Assembly (NCBI RefSeq): GCF_001039355.2
Contig: NW_019773559.1
Coordinates: forward strand, 45,980-107,979
DNA length: 62,000 nt
Direction of reading: 5' to 3'
From: Lingula anatina
Taxonomy: Eukaryota; Brachiopoda; Lingulata; Lingulida; Lingulidae
Positions within the stretch are counted from its first letter, which is position 1. Each line of letters begins with the position of its first letter. The notes beneath the pieces were generated by a model. It was not told the origin of the DNA and ran no database searches. It saw only the letters and a program-made list of their open reading frames with translations. The position numbers and the translations under genes were made by a program. This document shows positions 45,258-57,813 of the stretch, one piece after another.

Positions 45258-48200
45258 ATTTTATGTCCATCTTTTAAACATTTTAAGTTGTTTTGTGTAG
45301 ATATTAGCACTCCCTGTTTCCAAAGGCGTATTTACTGACATATTTACGCATTTACTAACGCACCGGTACATGTATCATTTACAAGTATATGAACAATAAG
45401 ACGAAAGAAGACACTAGTCTACAACGCAGTGAAACCAATAAAATGATAAAAATGTGATAAGTACAATGTGTGAGAAGGATTTACCTTGGATAATTCACTG
45501 ATCCGTATTAATCGGGGAAAAATAAACCGAAAATATGTCTCTCGTGTTACTTTGGCTGTACGTGGTGTCGCCGTTTTCAATTAGAGAATCTTATAGATCC
45601 TAAATTCAGTAAATTTAAGAACATTTAAATTATGAGTGCCAATGTTAAAATATTAATCATCCTTCTCACTTTTTTTCTCTAATTTTCCTCTTTATCCTAA
45701 TTTTCATTGTATATTCTTATTCTTTACTGTAAAAGGTAATACTGGATATAGTGTAACAGTGTACTCAAGAAATGCTGACTAAACTACTTGTGTACTTTTT
45801 GAACTCTTTCATTCACCGAGGAGATGCACCCACAATTAGTACAGCTTTTATTAATGACTTTGTCAGACATTAAGTTTGACTTAACAAAAGAAGCTCACAA
45901 CCGCAGTTTACGTCAGCCTTAATTACGTAAACCTGAATTTAAATAAAGTCTAAGCATGTAAAATGCTTTCCAGAATATTTTGTTCTTACGCATACATTTA
46001 CATTTCTAAAATTAATCAGTAAAAGGGACTTTAGATTTAGGCATTTTCGTCGTCTGACGCCGCCCCCTCAGCTGTCACCACATTACCGCAAGAACTATTG
46101 CCGTTGGCAGTGATTATATAAAGAAAGTAAAACAAGGTAATCTGAAGTGGCTTTAAAGTGGTAAATGACAGTTAGTGTGACATTCACGTAGTTCAGCAAT
46201 AAAATACCATGCCGTTTATCACGTGAAAGACATGTTATTTTTTATATTTTCACTTTAAAATGTTCACTTTTTTGTATTAATAGTTCATTATCTTCTATTT
46301 TTGTGACGTGACGTGATTTTTCTGATGATCATAATACTTTCAATTTTGCAACTGAAATTTTGAAATTGATACATGTATGTATTCTTTAATTCAGGTACGT
46401 GTAGTTTTAACGCCTTATAGCGCAAATCTAGGATCTAAAAATATTTTGTTTGAATAGAAGAAAATGGCATTAGTCAAATATGTAGCATTTTTACTTGAGT
46501 ATTTATAAAGCTCGTATTATCGTATTGTTGAGATATCAAATAAAGTTCGAGAAAAAGCTTTGCAATTGAGCAGTAATATACAGTAGGACAATGAAAACTT
46601 GTTAATAAGGATATTATCATTAAAATCCTTGCGAACAGTCGCAGGCTAATCACATATTTAAAACTAATTTTGCCAGGCAAGGTGTCGTGTTGGGTTCCTC
46701 TGGTCATGGTAATAATATGTATTCAACCCCGCAATAATGCTTTCAATAAAAGATTTAAAAAACTGTGCATTGATAGAATAGCTCACAAGAGTCATTTCAC
46801 CTATGTCAGCCTACCTGAGTTTGATGTGATTTTACTATCAATGATTCAAGTCACATCATGGTGCAATGTTGATTTACTTAAAGGGTGACCTTTCGGGGTC
46901 TATATTTACCTATAACGAACAGTAGAGCTACTGGTATACGACTGAACAGAAATATGCTGAAGTATGTTTACCCTGCATTTCGTGACAGAAGTGATTCGCT
47001 AGAGGAAGTTCTAACAGTTTAAAATAGTAGGACAATATTTGGCCCGCTATGCAAGATGAAATGATCAGGATCTCAACGCAAAAATGCCATGCATTGGAAT
47101 AAAATTTATCTTCCAAAAACTCATACGTATCATTGAATTGTGGATTATTTCGCTTATGCAGCCTTTCTTGGATATAATTTTATCGACAACGTAAACTGTA
47201 CTCCCTCCCCCTACCCCCACCAAAGACGCAAGACTATGCTCCTTACGAGTGCACTTCTTTCAAGCATGACCTGTCTTTCTTGTATAAAAAATCAATGTTG
47301 TAATTTCTTTACAGTATGACTGATATTATCAACTTCGTCACTGGCTCGTGCATCACGGTATCCTGAACATATCCTGACTTATATGTGCACGCAGCAGAGT
47401 TTTTTTTTTTTCATTTCGTTAAGCCCAAAATGACAGGACATGGTCACACTTCCTTCTATCAGGAGGGTCACAGTTTGATTTCTCGCTAGATATGTCTCTA
47501 GTTAAATGATGGAACTTTTTCTGCACTTCGCGTCAGAGAAAAGTAATGAAAATAGTGAAATCTGCGGCCCTGGTAGAGGGTATAATAATACTACTGGGAT
47601 TTAAGTGTCTTGTGAGTGTCTAAATAAAATGTGTGCCATTGCTATGATTTGAGCCACGTTATGCTACCCCGCGGTGTGTCGTTATTTGGATGCGTGACAT
47701 GTCCAAACACAGCTAGGTGTGCTTTTTTCTAAAGATGTAAAGTAATAAGGTGACTCCAAGATGGCTCTTTCACACCCGATCCACATGTGGAATTCAGTTG
47801 AAATCCTTTAAGGTCGCCTCATCACCTTTTTTATTCACTAAAATCTGTACATGATAAAAGAAACTGTAACAACTATATTCCAGAAACCAGAATGAATTTT
47901 ACATCATAACATTTCACATCATAGATCGGGATCTAGGTATCTTGTCCCAGTATAACCTGTGATATGAAATATGATATCCATGAAAAGGGCGGTGTACATG
48001 TTAGTAATTCCCACTTTTTGAGCACAGAATGGAGGTCCTTCCATTGTCCAGGTTTAAGACCAGTAGTGCGTTGCAGAGTGGTGCAAGTCTCGCCCCTCTG
48101 TACGACGACTGGTCCATGACCTCCTAATTTATCAACATCCTTACCAGTGAAATATTTGTAAATAATTAGAACATCGTGGATAAGAATTTTTTGCTCAACA

Positions 48201-49923
48201 TTGTTTTCTCATGATTTTCTTTCGTCACGGAACGAAACTTCTGCAATCAACGTAAAAAAATGATATGGGCCGTACCGTACAGCACTCCTTAGTAAGGCAC
48301 ACATGAAACTTACACACAGCGCTTCCTACTTTTTGGGTTAATGAACAACTAACTATTATCTTGATTTTGTACAGTCAATACCACTTACCTTATTTACAAA
48401 TAATCCCCACTCTTAAGGCGTGAGCAGCTCAGTACCGTGGCGGTGACTACGCTATGATAAGTCAGTATGTATTTTTTCTTGTTATACCTGTGACCCGTTT
48501 TCAACCCACCTGGATGGCAACTGAGACGAATAAGGTCACGACTCTGCTTTGAGCGTTTTTTGTCTGTTAACAATTGCTGGAATAGTATGGTACCTTGAAC
48601 GGGGACACTTAAGTAAATAAAGAAATCGATTCTGACTATAAGCAAGCTAAAAAAGTTTCTATCTTGCGTAATGAGAAGACAGAAAAACAACAACAACAAC
48701 AACAACAATAGTTGCTTGAATAGGCAATGTTGTGTCATAAAACTGAGGTTTTAAATATCCTAAATGCGGCACTATTATACCATTTAAGCGTGATTCATCA
48801 AACGCGCGGCTGTGAATAACAGGTATCCAAGCCCCCGGATCCGTCGGCGTGGTGGTAAAACGAAATGACGCGCAAAGCAATCATTTCTTTTTTGCATCCT
48901 TGTTTATGTTTACATATTATTTTTACGTCTGAGGTTATCGGTGCGGCCTTGTCATGGTCTACGAGAAGTGCTCCATTTTATGTGCTTATCAGCACCAGTA
49001 CATGGGGACTCGGGGTGGTGTTTACTGCAGTTTTCGGAACAAGTGTCTTCCTTTATCAGATATAAATATGAATTTAAGATGTATTCGAGTACTACATCAA
49101 GTTCTTGAGTTTTGTACACTTAAGATAAAACGATATTTTATTCACAAGTGAAAATCACTAAGTATATACCGCATCAACAACCTGAATAGTGGCTGACCCT
49201 ACCCTCTACCAGGGCCGCGGTTATTATTATGTGGATATTTTCTCTAACGCGGAGTACAGTTCGGAGACTAACCGTCAATTTAACTACAGGTATATCTATG
49301 AATATCTAGGGAAAAATCAATCTGTGATAGAGGGTATACGTTCATCCCATCTATAGTCGCCTGCACAGGTTTTTAAGAACAAAAAGTAAGGCGTGGTATG
49401 TCATACGTACATTTACTTTGTCTGTGGCATGATGTTATAGATTACATCAACCTGTGTTTATGAATATCATTTTCATTCTTTCATGCGTGGGGACATAATG
49501 GAACATGCCCCACCACTGCCTAACTGCAGGATGACTAAGATTTTTTAAACTCATTATTTCCGCATTGAATACTTTGGGTTATATTGAGATAGTTGAAATT
49601 ACAATACAATGAACCCCAAGTGGCTGGAGTGCGAATTTCACCCAGTCTTTGATATTGGCAAGAAAAGAAGGCAATGCAACACTGTGTAGGCTACCGACAT
49701 TTGTTGCACTTGTACTGTATTCTGCAGCAATGCGTTGGATGAGACTTGTAACATTTGCGTTATTACATATTTGAAGGTATTAACTTCTCTCCCCACCACC
49801 ACCACCACCACCGCAATGTTTTTAATTCGGCATTTGAAGTCAAGATAAAAAAAGGCCATTATCGTTTAACAGACCTGTTTTTATCCTATCAGATTTAATA
49901 TTTCCCCTCTTCAGTGAACTTTT

Positions 49924-49925
<2 letters not shown>

Positions 49926-49955
<30 letters not shown>
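49926..49955. repeat. Poly-T run, about 30 bases
   Basis: Uninterrupted T run upstream of the RRM gene. It could be the poly-A tail of a minus-strand retro-insertion, but no flanking element is visible. Confidence 0.7.
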
Positions 49956-49958
<3 letters not shown>

Positions 49959-50295
49959 ATTATACATATGGATTTCATCAGACGTACCGATACAATGTCA
50001 TTTAGGTGATTTTATAACAGACATTCAAATTAGATATTTTCTACCAAACTTTTAATGAAAGGAGAATTTAGGTGTAAAGCCCTCTAACCCGAGATGACAC
50101 CTATGACCTGCCATATAATGACATAAGGCGGCCATCTTGTAAACTGATAGGACTTGCCTACGAGCTTGAGCCAGTAACCTCCAAATGCATTGTTGTCTTT
50201 TTCACCCCTGTCTTCAATGAGGACGAATTCATTAATGAATTTAGATCTATGGTGATAGGGCTATTTGGATCGAAGTTGTAGCTCTGCAGAGGATC

Positions 50296-50370
50296 ATGAT
50301 CGACCGAGATGAAGGGGAATTTCCTGAAAACCAAAACACATTGAATAACGTTGGCGAGCGGAGGAAATGT

Positions 50371-50425
<55 letters not shown>

Positions 50426-53400
50426 GAACTTGAATTAGGGCTAGTGCTGAATCCGTTTTAGAAAAAGGGACATCTCCCCCCCCCCCACCTTGCGCGCGCG
50501 CACACACACGCACACATACACACAGCCCCACAAGTCTATTCATATATTTATTTTTCATTGCCATATGCAGGCCCAGGCAGTCCAATACTGACATCAGAAG
50601 AAAGGAAAAAGCTGCACACAGTTTATGTTGGAAACTTACCCATTGCTGCTGGAAAGGTGACTTTAATTAAATAGTATGTTAACTCTAATTGGATTAGAAC
50701 CGAAGAAGATTTGGTCTGACTACTAAAATAGTTGATATATACATACATAAAATCAATTATAAATAATATAAATTCATCTTCTTCATCATTTAGAAGAAAC
50801 AATACTTATTGTGTTAGATAGTTAAAATTAATGTACATATGAATTGCAGAGCTATATTTCAAATTATCATGTTTTAGATGAACAGGTTCTTGTTACTTAT
50901 TCCATGGAGGACAGTATTACTTACAATTATGCCTTTTTAGGAAGATGTTTTTGAATTGTTCAAAAAGAACATTGCCACCCCAAGAGAAGTATTCCTACAA
51001 AAAGCTAGTGACAACCAGGAATCCAAATTTGGGTAGTATTCTATATATGGTAAAAAAACTCAATTTTGTAAATATAATTTATGAAGCATCAGCTGCAAAG
51101 ACACCTGAAGATAAATAAATTTGTATGTACTGTAATTTCAGGATTGGTATCAAATCTGCTAGTATTGTTTCTGTTTGGTTAAAAGAAGATGTAATGTACT
51201 GGAAGTAGTTTGACTTTATGCTTGTGTTATATTTTATATGTATGATATATGTCATCAAATATGCACTTAAGTTAGTACAAACAGAAAAAAGAGGATATGG
51301 TCTCTCAAACAACCGGCTTCTCAAGTTACTTTATTATAGTTTTTTTTTTTCAAATTATTTATAAAAAATTTAATTAAATTTTAATTTTTATGATTGCACT
51401 TATTTCAGTTTTGTCAGATTTATTGAGAAGGCCAGTGCTCTTCGTGCTGTCAAGGAGGTGAATGGAGTGTCTTGGAGAGGACGCCGCCTTAAAGTGGAGG
51501 AGCCCAACATGGTGGAACAGAACAGCAGAAATAATACACAAAGTAAAAATATAAAGTTTTGACAGAGTTAAACCACTGACATAACAATAGCAATGAGGAA
51601 CATAGATGACAATAGTAGATTGTTGTTGGTATTCATTATTAGAAAACTACCTTTTTTAAAAGTTGATTGAGAAAGAGATAAAGGTTACATGGACCTGTGG
51701 CTGTGAAGCATGAAGGGAAGTTTGTCTTATGCAGAGAAAATTAAAAACTTACAAGAACAAATCACTTCAGATCTACACTGTAGTACAGCAGATGATATAC
51801 ATCTGTCTTCCTCAAAGCATATTTTTTATTTCATATTTTCTTTAATTATCTTGCTATCTGCATACATAATGTAAGCCTCTGCTGTATAAATGATTATCCT
51901 TTATAGAGTCCATCCTGACTAAAAAGGACAGTTACAAAGCTAAGATTGACCAAGCCGAGGACCTTCTCCAGCTGTGGCAGCTAAGGCAGTGTGTTCTACA
52001 GCCATGTAGCGGGGATCATGTCGCCTACGTCAAGTCCTTCATGAAGAACGCAAACATGCAAACTAGCACCAGGATGATGGATACAGATGTCAGAGGTGAT
52101 GTAGTGAAGAATATGGTGTGAATGTTATTGCTCCTTTTTTTTCTTTTTTTGTGAATTTAATTTTAACTTTTCAAGTGGTAGGGTTAGGTGGGAGAGATCA
52201 GTTTTGTAGCGGGGAGGGGGAGATGTCCTGGGCATTCAATTGAACTGCCTTTTTCCGGTAAAAGGTCCCCTTTGGTAAAATTTTATCTAGGTACATGAAG
52301 GTTTCATGGTAAAAGGTCACCTTTTTCAAAAAAAAAAAAAAAATTGCCTTTGAAATTGCTGGTTGTGGGCCTGCAAAGATAAGGGGAATGAAGTATACTG
52401 AAAGACCTAAGACGTCTGTGGACATAGTTTTGAAAACTTAGTGGTTAGAGATAAAAGTACTCTCAATATATTGGTATATTTAGGTGGTGAATTTTTGCCT
52501 TCCCCTCCCCACTGTACCCTTGTGCAACTTCAGGACTTAAATTTTTCAGAATTTTTTAAAAAGAGCCACTTAAATCTCTGAATCATAAATGTAAAACATT
52601 AGCCAGTAATCCACAAATTTAAACTTTTGTATTTAGGTGCTGGTCAAGTTGATGGCAACAAGAAATGGAACAAATTAGTTGCTGGAATGGAAAAGCTTCA
52701 GCCCTGTGTATTTACTGCTGATGCAACAGAAGGAGAACCATTCTCCCTGGACATTGCAGGGCTGGAAGAGTTACTGCAAGAATGGTAAGGCAAAAAGAAA
52801 AAATTGGAAAAAGTTTCTTATTGGGATAGTGGGAAGAAAAGGAAAAATGAATAGCGACACTGAGTAGTTGTTGTTCAGAAAGGTAATTGTAAATGTGGAA
52901 TTTAGACTAACATACAAATAATTTTGCCAAGTATGAATACCCCTTTGATATAAAACAAGAGATCAAATCAGTGAAAAAAATAGACATTCACGTATAAAAA
53001 AATCTCTAGATATTACTGCTTATGGCTTACATAAATCGAGAACTTTCTTGCAAAATTGTTAGCTGAGATATAGCATGTTTACAATTCAATGTTATCCATG
53101 GGATAATTTATAATCCTCTTACAGCACAACTTCTAAAGCAGGGCCAACAAGCTTGGGTCATAAATCAGGCAAGAAGAAATCCAGGCAACCTTCTGCCCAG
53201 AAAATAAAACGGGAAACTGGACAGAAGACAGAAAACGCACAGACACGGCTAAGTTTCGAAGTGAAAAGTCCAGCTCAAACAGTATCTGAGTCCCAGTTGG
53301 ACCAAGATGTATCCCCTGGCTCTCTGTCTCACAGGACAGCGTGGAGGGACACACTCAAGACTGGTAGACACCCTGGTAGTGATGGTTGTGCTTCTTTACC

Positions 53401-53899
53401 AACAAGTCCTGAAAATAAAAGTTTTACTGAGTCAAAAACTTATCCTGGCTGTGAATCTTATAAAGTGAAAATGAAGCCTGAGGTTTCTTTGGAAACTGCA
53501 AGACTAAAGAATGCAAGAAGCCCCTTTTCAGAAAGTTTTGTTGGACCTACATCCCCAAATACACCACAGCAGAATAAATATGGAACTGCTCAGCATCTTG
53601 TGAACGTTGTATCCTCTGAACAAGCCAAAGATACTTCACCAATTGAAACTTTGTCACACGAAAGTGTGCTGCACTCTGTTTCAACAATTACGTATGGGAT
53701 GTCATCACCCAGGTGTATTAATAGCCTACAGGACATTTCTAACATGAAGTTAGTTGATGTGACAGGAGACAAGGTGACACTTGACAATAGAATTGTTGAT
53801 ACGAAGCCTACTGTGTCATCGGGTTTTAGCACCTCTCCCAGGAGACCTAATAGTGGGCCTTTTAAAACAGCGAGAAACCCTTTACAGTTTTCAAATTAA
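50296..53899 (+). CDS. RRM-domain protein of unassigned family, 7 coding exons, about 498 residues
   Basis: Exons: 50296-50368 (probable first), 50571-50656, 50941-51032, 51409-51542, 51907-52095, 52637-52784, 53125-53899; 1497 nt in frame. One RNA recognition motif at about residues 41-114, with RNP2 VYVGNL (42-47) and RNP1 KFGFVRFI (82-89), so RNA binding is likely. A charged, helical-looking region follows (about 130-240, LLQLWQLRQCVLQPC). The last exon is a Ser/Thr/Pro-rich tail of about 258 residues that starts with a basic, NLS-like patch (GKKKSRQPSAQKIKRE). I do not recognise the family; RBM44- or TDRD10-like proteins are possibilities, but no Tudor domain is seen. The first exon is the least certain part: it has an acceptor-like sequence before it, a weak donor (GTAACT) and the correct phase. 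From 50571 onward confidence is high. Confidence 0.75.
50373..50424. repeat. (CT)26 microsatellite
   Basis: Begins four bases after the proposed first donor of the RRM gene, inside its first intron, so repeat length could influence splicing. Confidence 0.95.
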
Positions 53900-54806
53900 A
53901 ACACAGCTACTAAATGAATACATTAGTATATTATATTAATATTTGTGAAAGAACTTTTGCTGTTGACACATTCCAATACTTTTTAGATGTGACATAACTT
54001 TTTTACCTTGTGACTGTGATTTTATAGTGAGTTAATAGTGAGACCAAACGAAATGAATCAGACTAACAGAAATATTTTTAAGAATATAGGTTTAAGCCTT
54101 ATATCTTTTTGCGATTTTTTAAAGGTGCAATACAGTTATCATCTTAGGGTTTTAAATATCATTTCATGTCATCGTTTTGTTTAATGTATACTTTATACAT
54201 TGCAAGGATATTTTATGTTATGTGCTTTTATATAAAATACCATACGTGAACCATAGTAGGAACGAATAAATCGTGAATTTTAAATAAAAAGCAGAGCCTA
54301 CTCCGTAATGTAGTTCATTTTTGACTGAACTTTTAACTTAAAAGTGTGACAGCGTTTCAACACAACGCACCGTGATAATAACACAAAAGCACGTGATCAC
54401 AATCACCCGATGGATGCATTAGGTGTGACATGGTGGTTCACTGGTTTGGAAAATGTTGCGTTATGGGAAAAGATGTGACTCGCGATAGCGCCACACTGGA
54501 CAGAAAAATAGTTATGAAATTTAAATCAAAATTGCACTTAAGGATATTATCACCGTACGCCCAAAACGCTATATTTACTGACTTACATACATTCTTTTGG
54601 GTAATAAATAAATCTTCAGTGTTCAGTGACTAAATTAATTTTGATAACTTTTCGTAATGAATATCGTGAATCGCCATCTTACTTGTATTTTTACCCCTTT
54701 CTTTGTTAAGCATGTACATGGACTTCAGACCTACGTCAGGTACCCAGCCGTGTGATAACACCCCACCCCGGATTTGTCCCTTCTGCTGCCGTGCCATTTT
54801 TTCTAG
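53900..54806 (+). other. 3' flank of the RRM gene, ending at a contig break
   Basis: Non-coding. AATAAA hexamers at 54265-54270 and 54283-54288, about 370 bases after the stop, are likely polyadenylation signals. The sequence ends at the N at 54807. I see no further gene. Confidence 0.55.
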
Positions 54807-54807
54807 N
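54807..54807. other. Single-N assembly join
   Basis: One ambiguous base. The sequence after it restarts at the point matching 36513 and then follows 36513 to about 44560 to the window end. The sequence before it is RRM 3' flank, unrelated to what follows. Confidence 0.9.
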
Positions 54808-55108
54808 CATTAAGTAACCTTTGTATTGAAATGGGTGCGTTGGAATTTAAGGATATCGCATACATCTTCACAATAGGAATTTCAAAAACCTTTATCAGGC
54901 TACATGTACATGTAGAACATATTCATAATTTGAATGATGTTTTTTAAATAAAAAACTCCCCTGTGCATTCTATTCAATCTTTTTTGTGTGAGATGAATAT
55001 GTGCAATTCACTGGCATGTGAATAAAGTTTAAAACGTCAACATCTTCGATCATATAAAAGTCATCTTTAAATCTGATATAAAAAATATTTTAAGTCTGTA
55101 TCTGTTGC

Positions 55109-57766
55109 TCAAGGACAGGTACAGTTCAAAGGAGGTGCCACAGTTGTGTTTGGTAAGATTGTGGTAGTTGAGATAATTGTCGCATTCTGCATGAATGCTG
55201 GCAGCACATCCAGCTGAAACCACGCCGTGCCCCACGTGTTCAGGGCCAGTGCCACCACACCAAGACATATGATGTTCATTCCGATACCCGCAAGAACCTG
55301 AAAATATATAAAATGTCCAAATAAATCCATGCATAACTTCTATTGTTAAATATTCAAATTTGAGGTCTGAAAACCGATGCGTCATACTGCTTTTCTGTAT
55401 GGCATGTATAAACTGAAAGCCCTGATAATATCTTGTAAGATATTCTAATCATCATTTCTTACAAATATTAATCCACTGAGATACCAAAACAGACGCAATG
55501 TGTTTAAGATGTGCAAGATGCTACTGACATAATGTTTTTAATGAAAACAGATGCAATGTGTTAGATGTGACAGATTGTGTTTTAGATGTGACATTTGTGC
55601 TCTATTAGATAAGAGCTGTATTGTGTTAGCGGAGACAGTGACAGGGTGTGGAAATGGGGGGATGTCAGGCTACGTGTGCTATACAAGGTATGTAGTGTTC
55701 TGTGTGTAAAAGTACGTCGTATCTTACCATGTCCACCACTCTGAGTGCCCCGTACGCAAACACAATAGCATTCGGCGGTGTGGCAACCGGCAACATGAAG
55801 GCAAAAGATGTCGCCAGTGTCGTCGGTAGTATGAGATACAGGGGGTGTATTCCTATGGCTATAGCCTGTAGATAAATGGGATATATGATAAACCTCTTTG
55901 AAGAAATAAATATGAAGATTTTTCTTAGCGTATTCAAACATTCATATCCAAACAAATTTTATAATGCAAATTCTTAGTGATCAGTAGGCCTATTTATTTT
56001 TTTCTTATCTTTTTCTTATCTTATACAAAGTCACCCACCAGGTCTCCAATGATAGGTATAAGTAAGGTGGCGGTGGCCGTGTTGCTGGTCACTTCTGTGG
56101 CACCTGCGATCACCGCAGCTATAACGAAGGCCATCGCTGCTGGGTTGATATCTCCGAAGCCCTCAAATGCTTTTCCAACGAGGTTAGAGAGTCCCGATTG
56201 CTAGGAAAGTAAATATCTACATTTTAATATAATTGATTCTTGCTTCTGTTTGAGCAGGACTCGATAAGGGGAGGGGGTATGCATGAAGCATACAAGCAAA
56301 ACGAAATAATTTGGTCCTATGGGGAGGCGGAACCCCCACAAACTTTTGCCTTCGTCATTGAAGCTCCCCATACTAAGCCGCGCGACGCAGGACTCCCTTC
56401 CTACACACATATACACACAAAGGTTACCATATCTGCTCCCATCTTTAGCATCTTCATATCCTACCTGAGCGGAGTCCGCCAAAGCAAAGCCTCCACCCAG
56501 CAGAATGACCACCCCCCACGGGAAATTCTTCTCCACCGTTTTCCAGTCTAGAAGAGCAGGGCTAGGGCCGGGCTTTTTCTGGTCTGGAACAATACGAGCA
56601 CATTGCGACGAAAGAACCATTAAGTAACCAAGGCAACTATTCTGAATTCGAACAAAGCGTTTCATTACACTTTGAATAGTATTTTTTAAATCTTTTTAAG
56701 AAGAAACACAAATATTTAACAACACAGGACAATGGTAGTACAAAAACAGAGCTTATAAAGAACAATGTACAGTATAGATAATGCAACTGCAGAACGATGC
56801 GACATTATTACAGGGCGACTTAAAACGTGTACAGCGCAATATAAAGGCAAAGCCGACCAAATTTATATGTGGAATAGATAGGCTGCCAAGATATCCAACC
56901 TTTCTTTCCGGAGAAGCACCACAGTCCTTTGGCTGGCAACATGAATAGAAGGAGCGCAACTAAGATGGCTGGGGTTGCGTCAGACACATACCTTTAAAAA
57001 GAACAATGTTTGATTATTTATTATTATATGGTTTGTTATCTACTTATACACTGTTGCTAAAGTTATGAAATCTGAAAGTACCTTGTTCTTATTTCGTATA
57101 ATATTTATTCTTATGGTACGCAAACCGAAAAGTAAAGCAATTACATAACAAAAAAAATACATAGGTAAACATTAATATTTCTTATATTATAGCCTTGCCC
57201 TTTGAAATTAACGTACTTGGCTTTGAACAGACTCCCCCATCCGTCCACCTGGCCAGGAGCACGTGACAACCACAGGGCAGCGAGGATCACAAACATGATT
57301 AGCAGTATCAATTCAGCAAGTCTGAAAGGATTTCAAAGATTTTCCATTGGCACTGTTTATTCATTTGGAGTGTAAGGTGCATGCTACTTGAAAAGTGAGA
57401 AAGTTAGCCTTGCCTTTGAATTGTAAAATGTTTGAAATTTTCGGTAAGATGTAAAATTTAAAAGGAAAGAAAGTATAGTACTTTTTTTTAATACAAAACA
57501 AGTGTGTTAGCGGTGCGTGTCCACTTACGTCAATCTGCCCATTTTCTGCCACTCTTTCCGTATCACAGACTTTACCCTTTTCTGTTGGTCTTTCTCATCT
57601 GCCCTGGAATATCGTGGAAATAACATGTGAAAACTAACATAGTGCACCTTGACTATGGATGAAAACGAATAAATGAATGAAAGATCGTAAGGCACGTGAC
57701 ATTTATTTCAATTCTCTCTCAGACTCTCTCTCTCTCTCTCTCATATCTACATCTCTCTCTCTCTCA

Positions 57767-57813
<47 letters not shown>

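Larger units (their letters stand above)
43746..50295. other. Intergenic DNA between SLC13 B and the RRM gene
   Basis: Divergent arrangement: upstream flanks of SLC13 B (-) and the RRM gene (+). The part up to about 44560 is repeated at 61180-62000. It contains (CT)13(AT)13 at 45199-45250, a CAA run near 48688-48710, a CAC run near 49793-49812 and a T run at 49926-49955. It should contain 5' UTR exons and promoters for both genes, but I cannot place them. No convincing coding exon. Confidence 0.45.

Noticed and set aside
48865-49151. Two overlapping plus-strand open frames upstream of the RRM gene
   Set aside because: Hydrophobic or mixed composition with no domain, and no donor in a phase that would join the RRM exons. 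I preferred 50296-50368 as the first coding exon.
50247-50594. 115-codon minus-strand open frame with an Arg/Glu run
   Set aside because: Created by the (CT)26 repeat and neighbouring simple sequence. It overlaps RRM exons on the other strand and has no family resemblance.
54430-54633. 67-codon open frame before the second N
   Set aside because: No domain or splice context; a normal chance frame in non-coding DNA.
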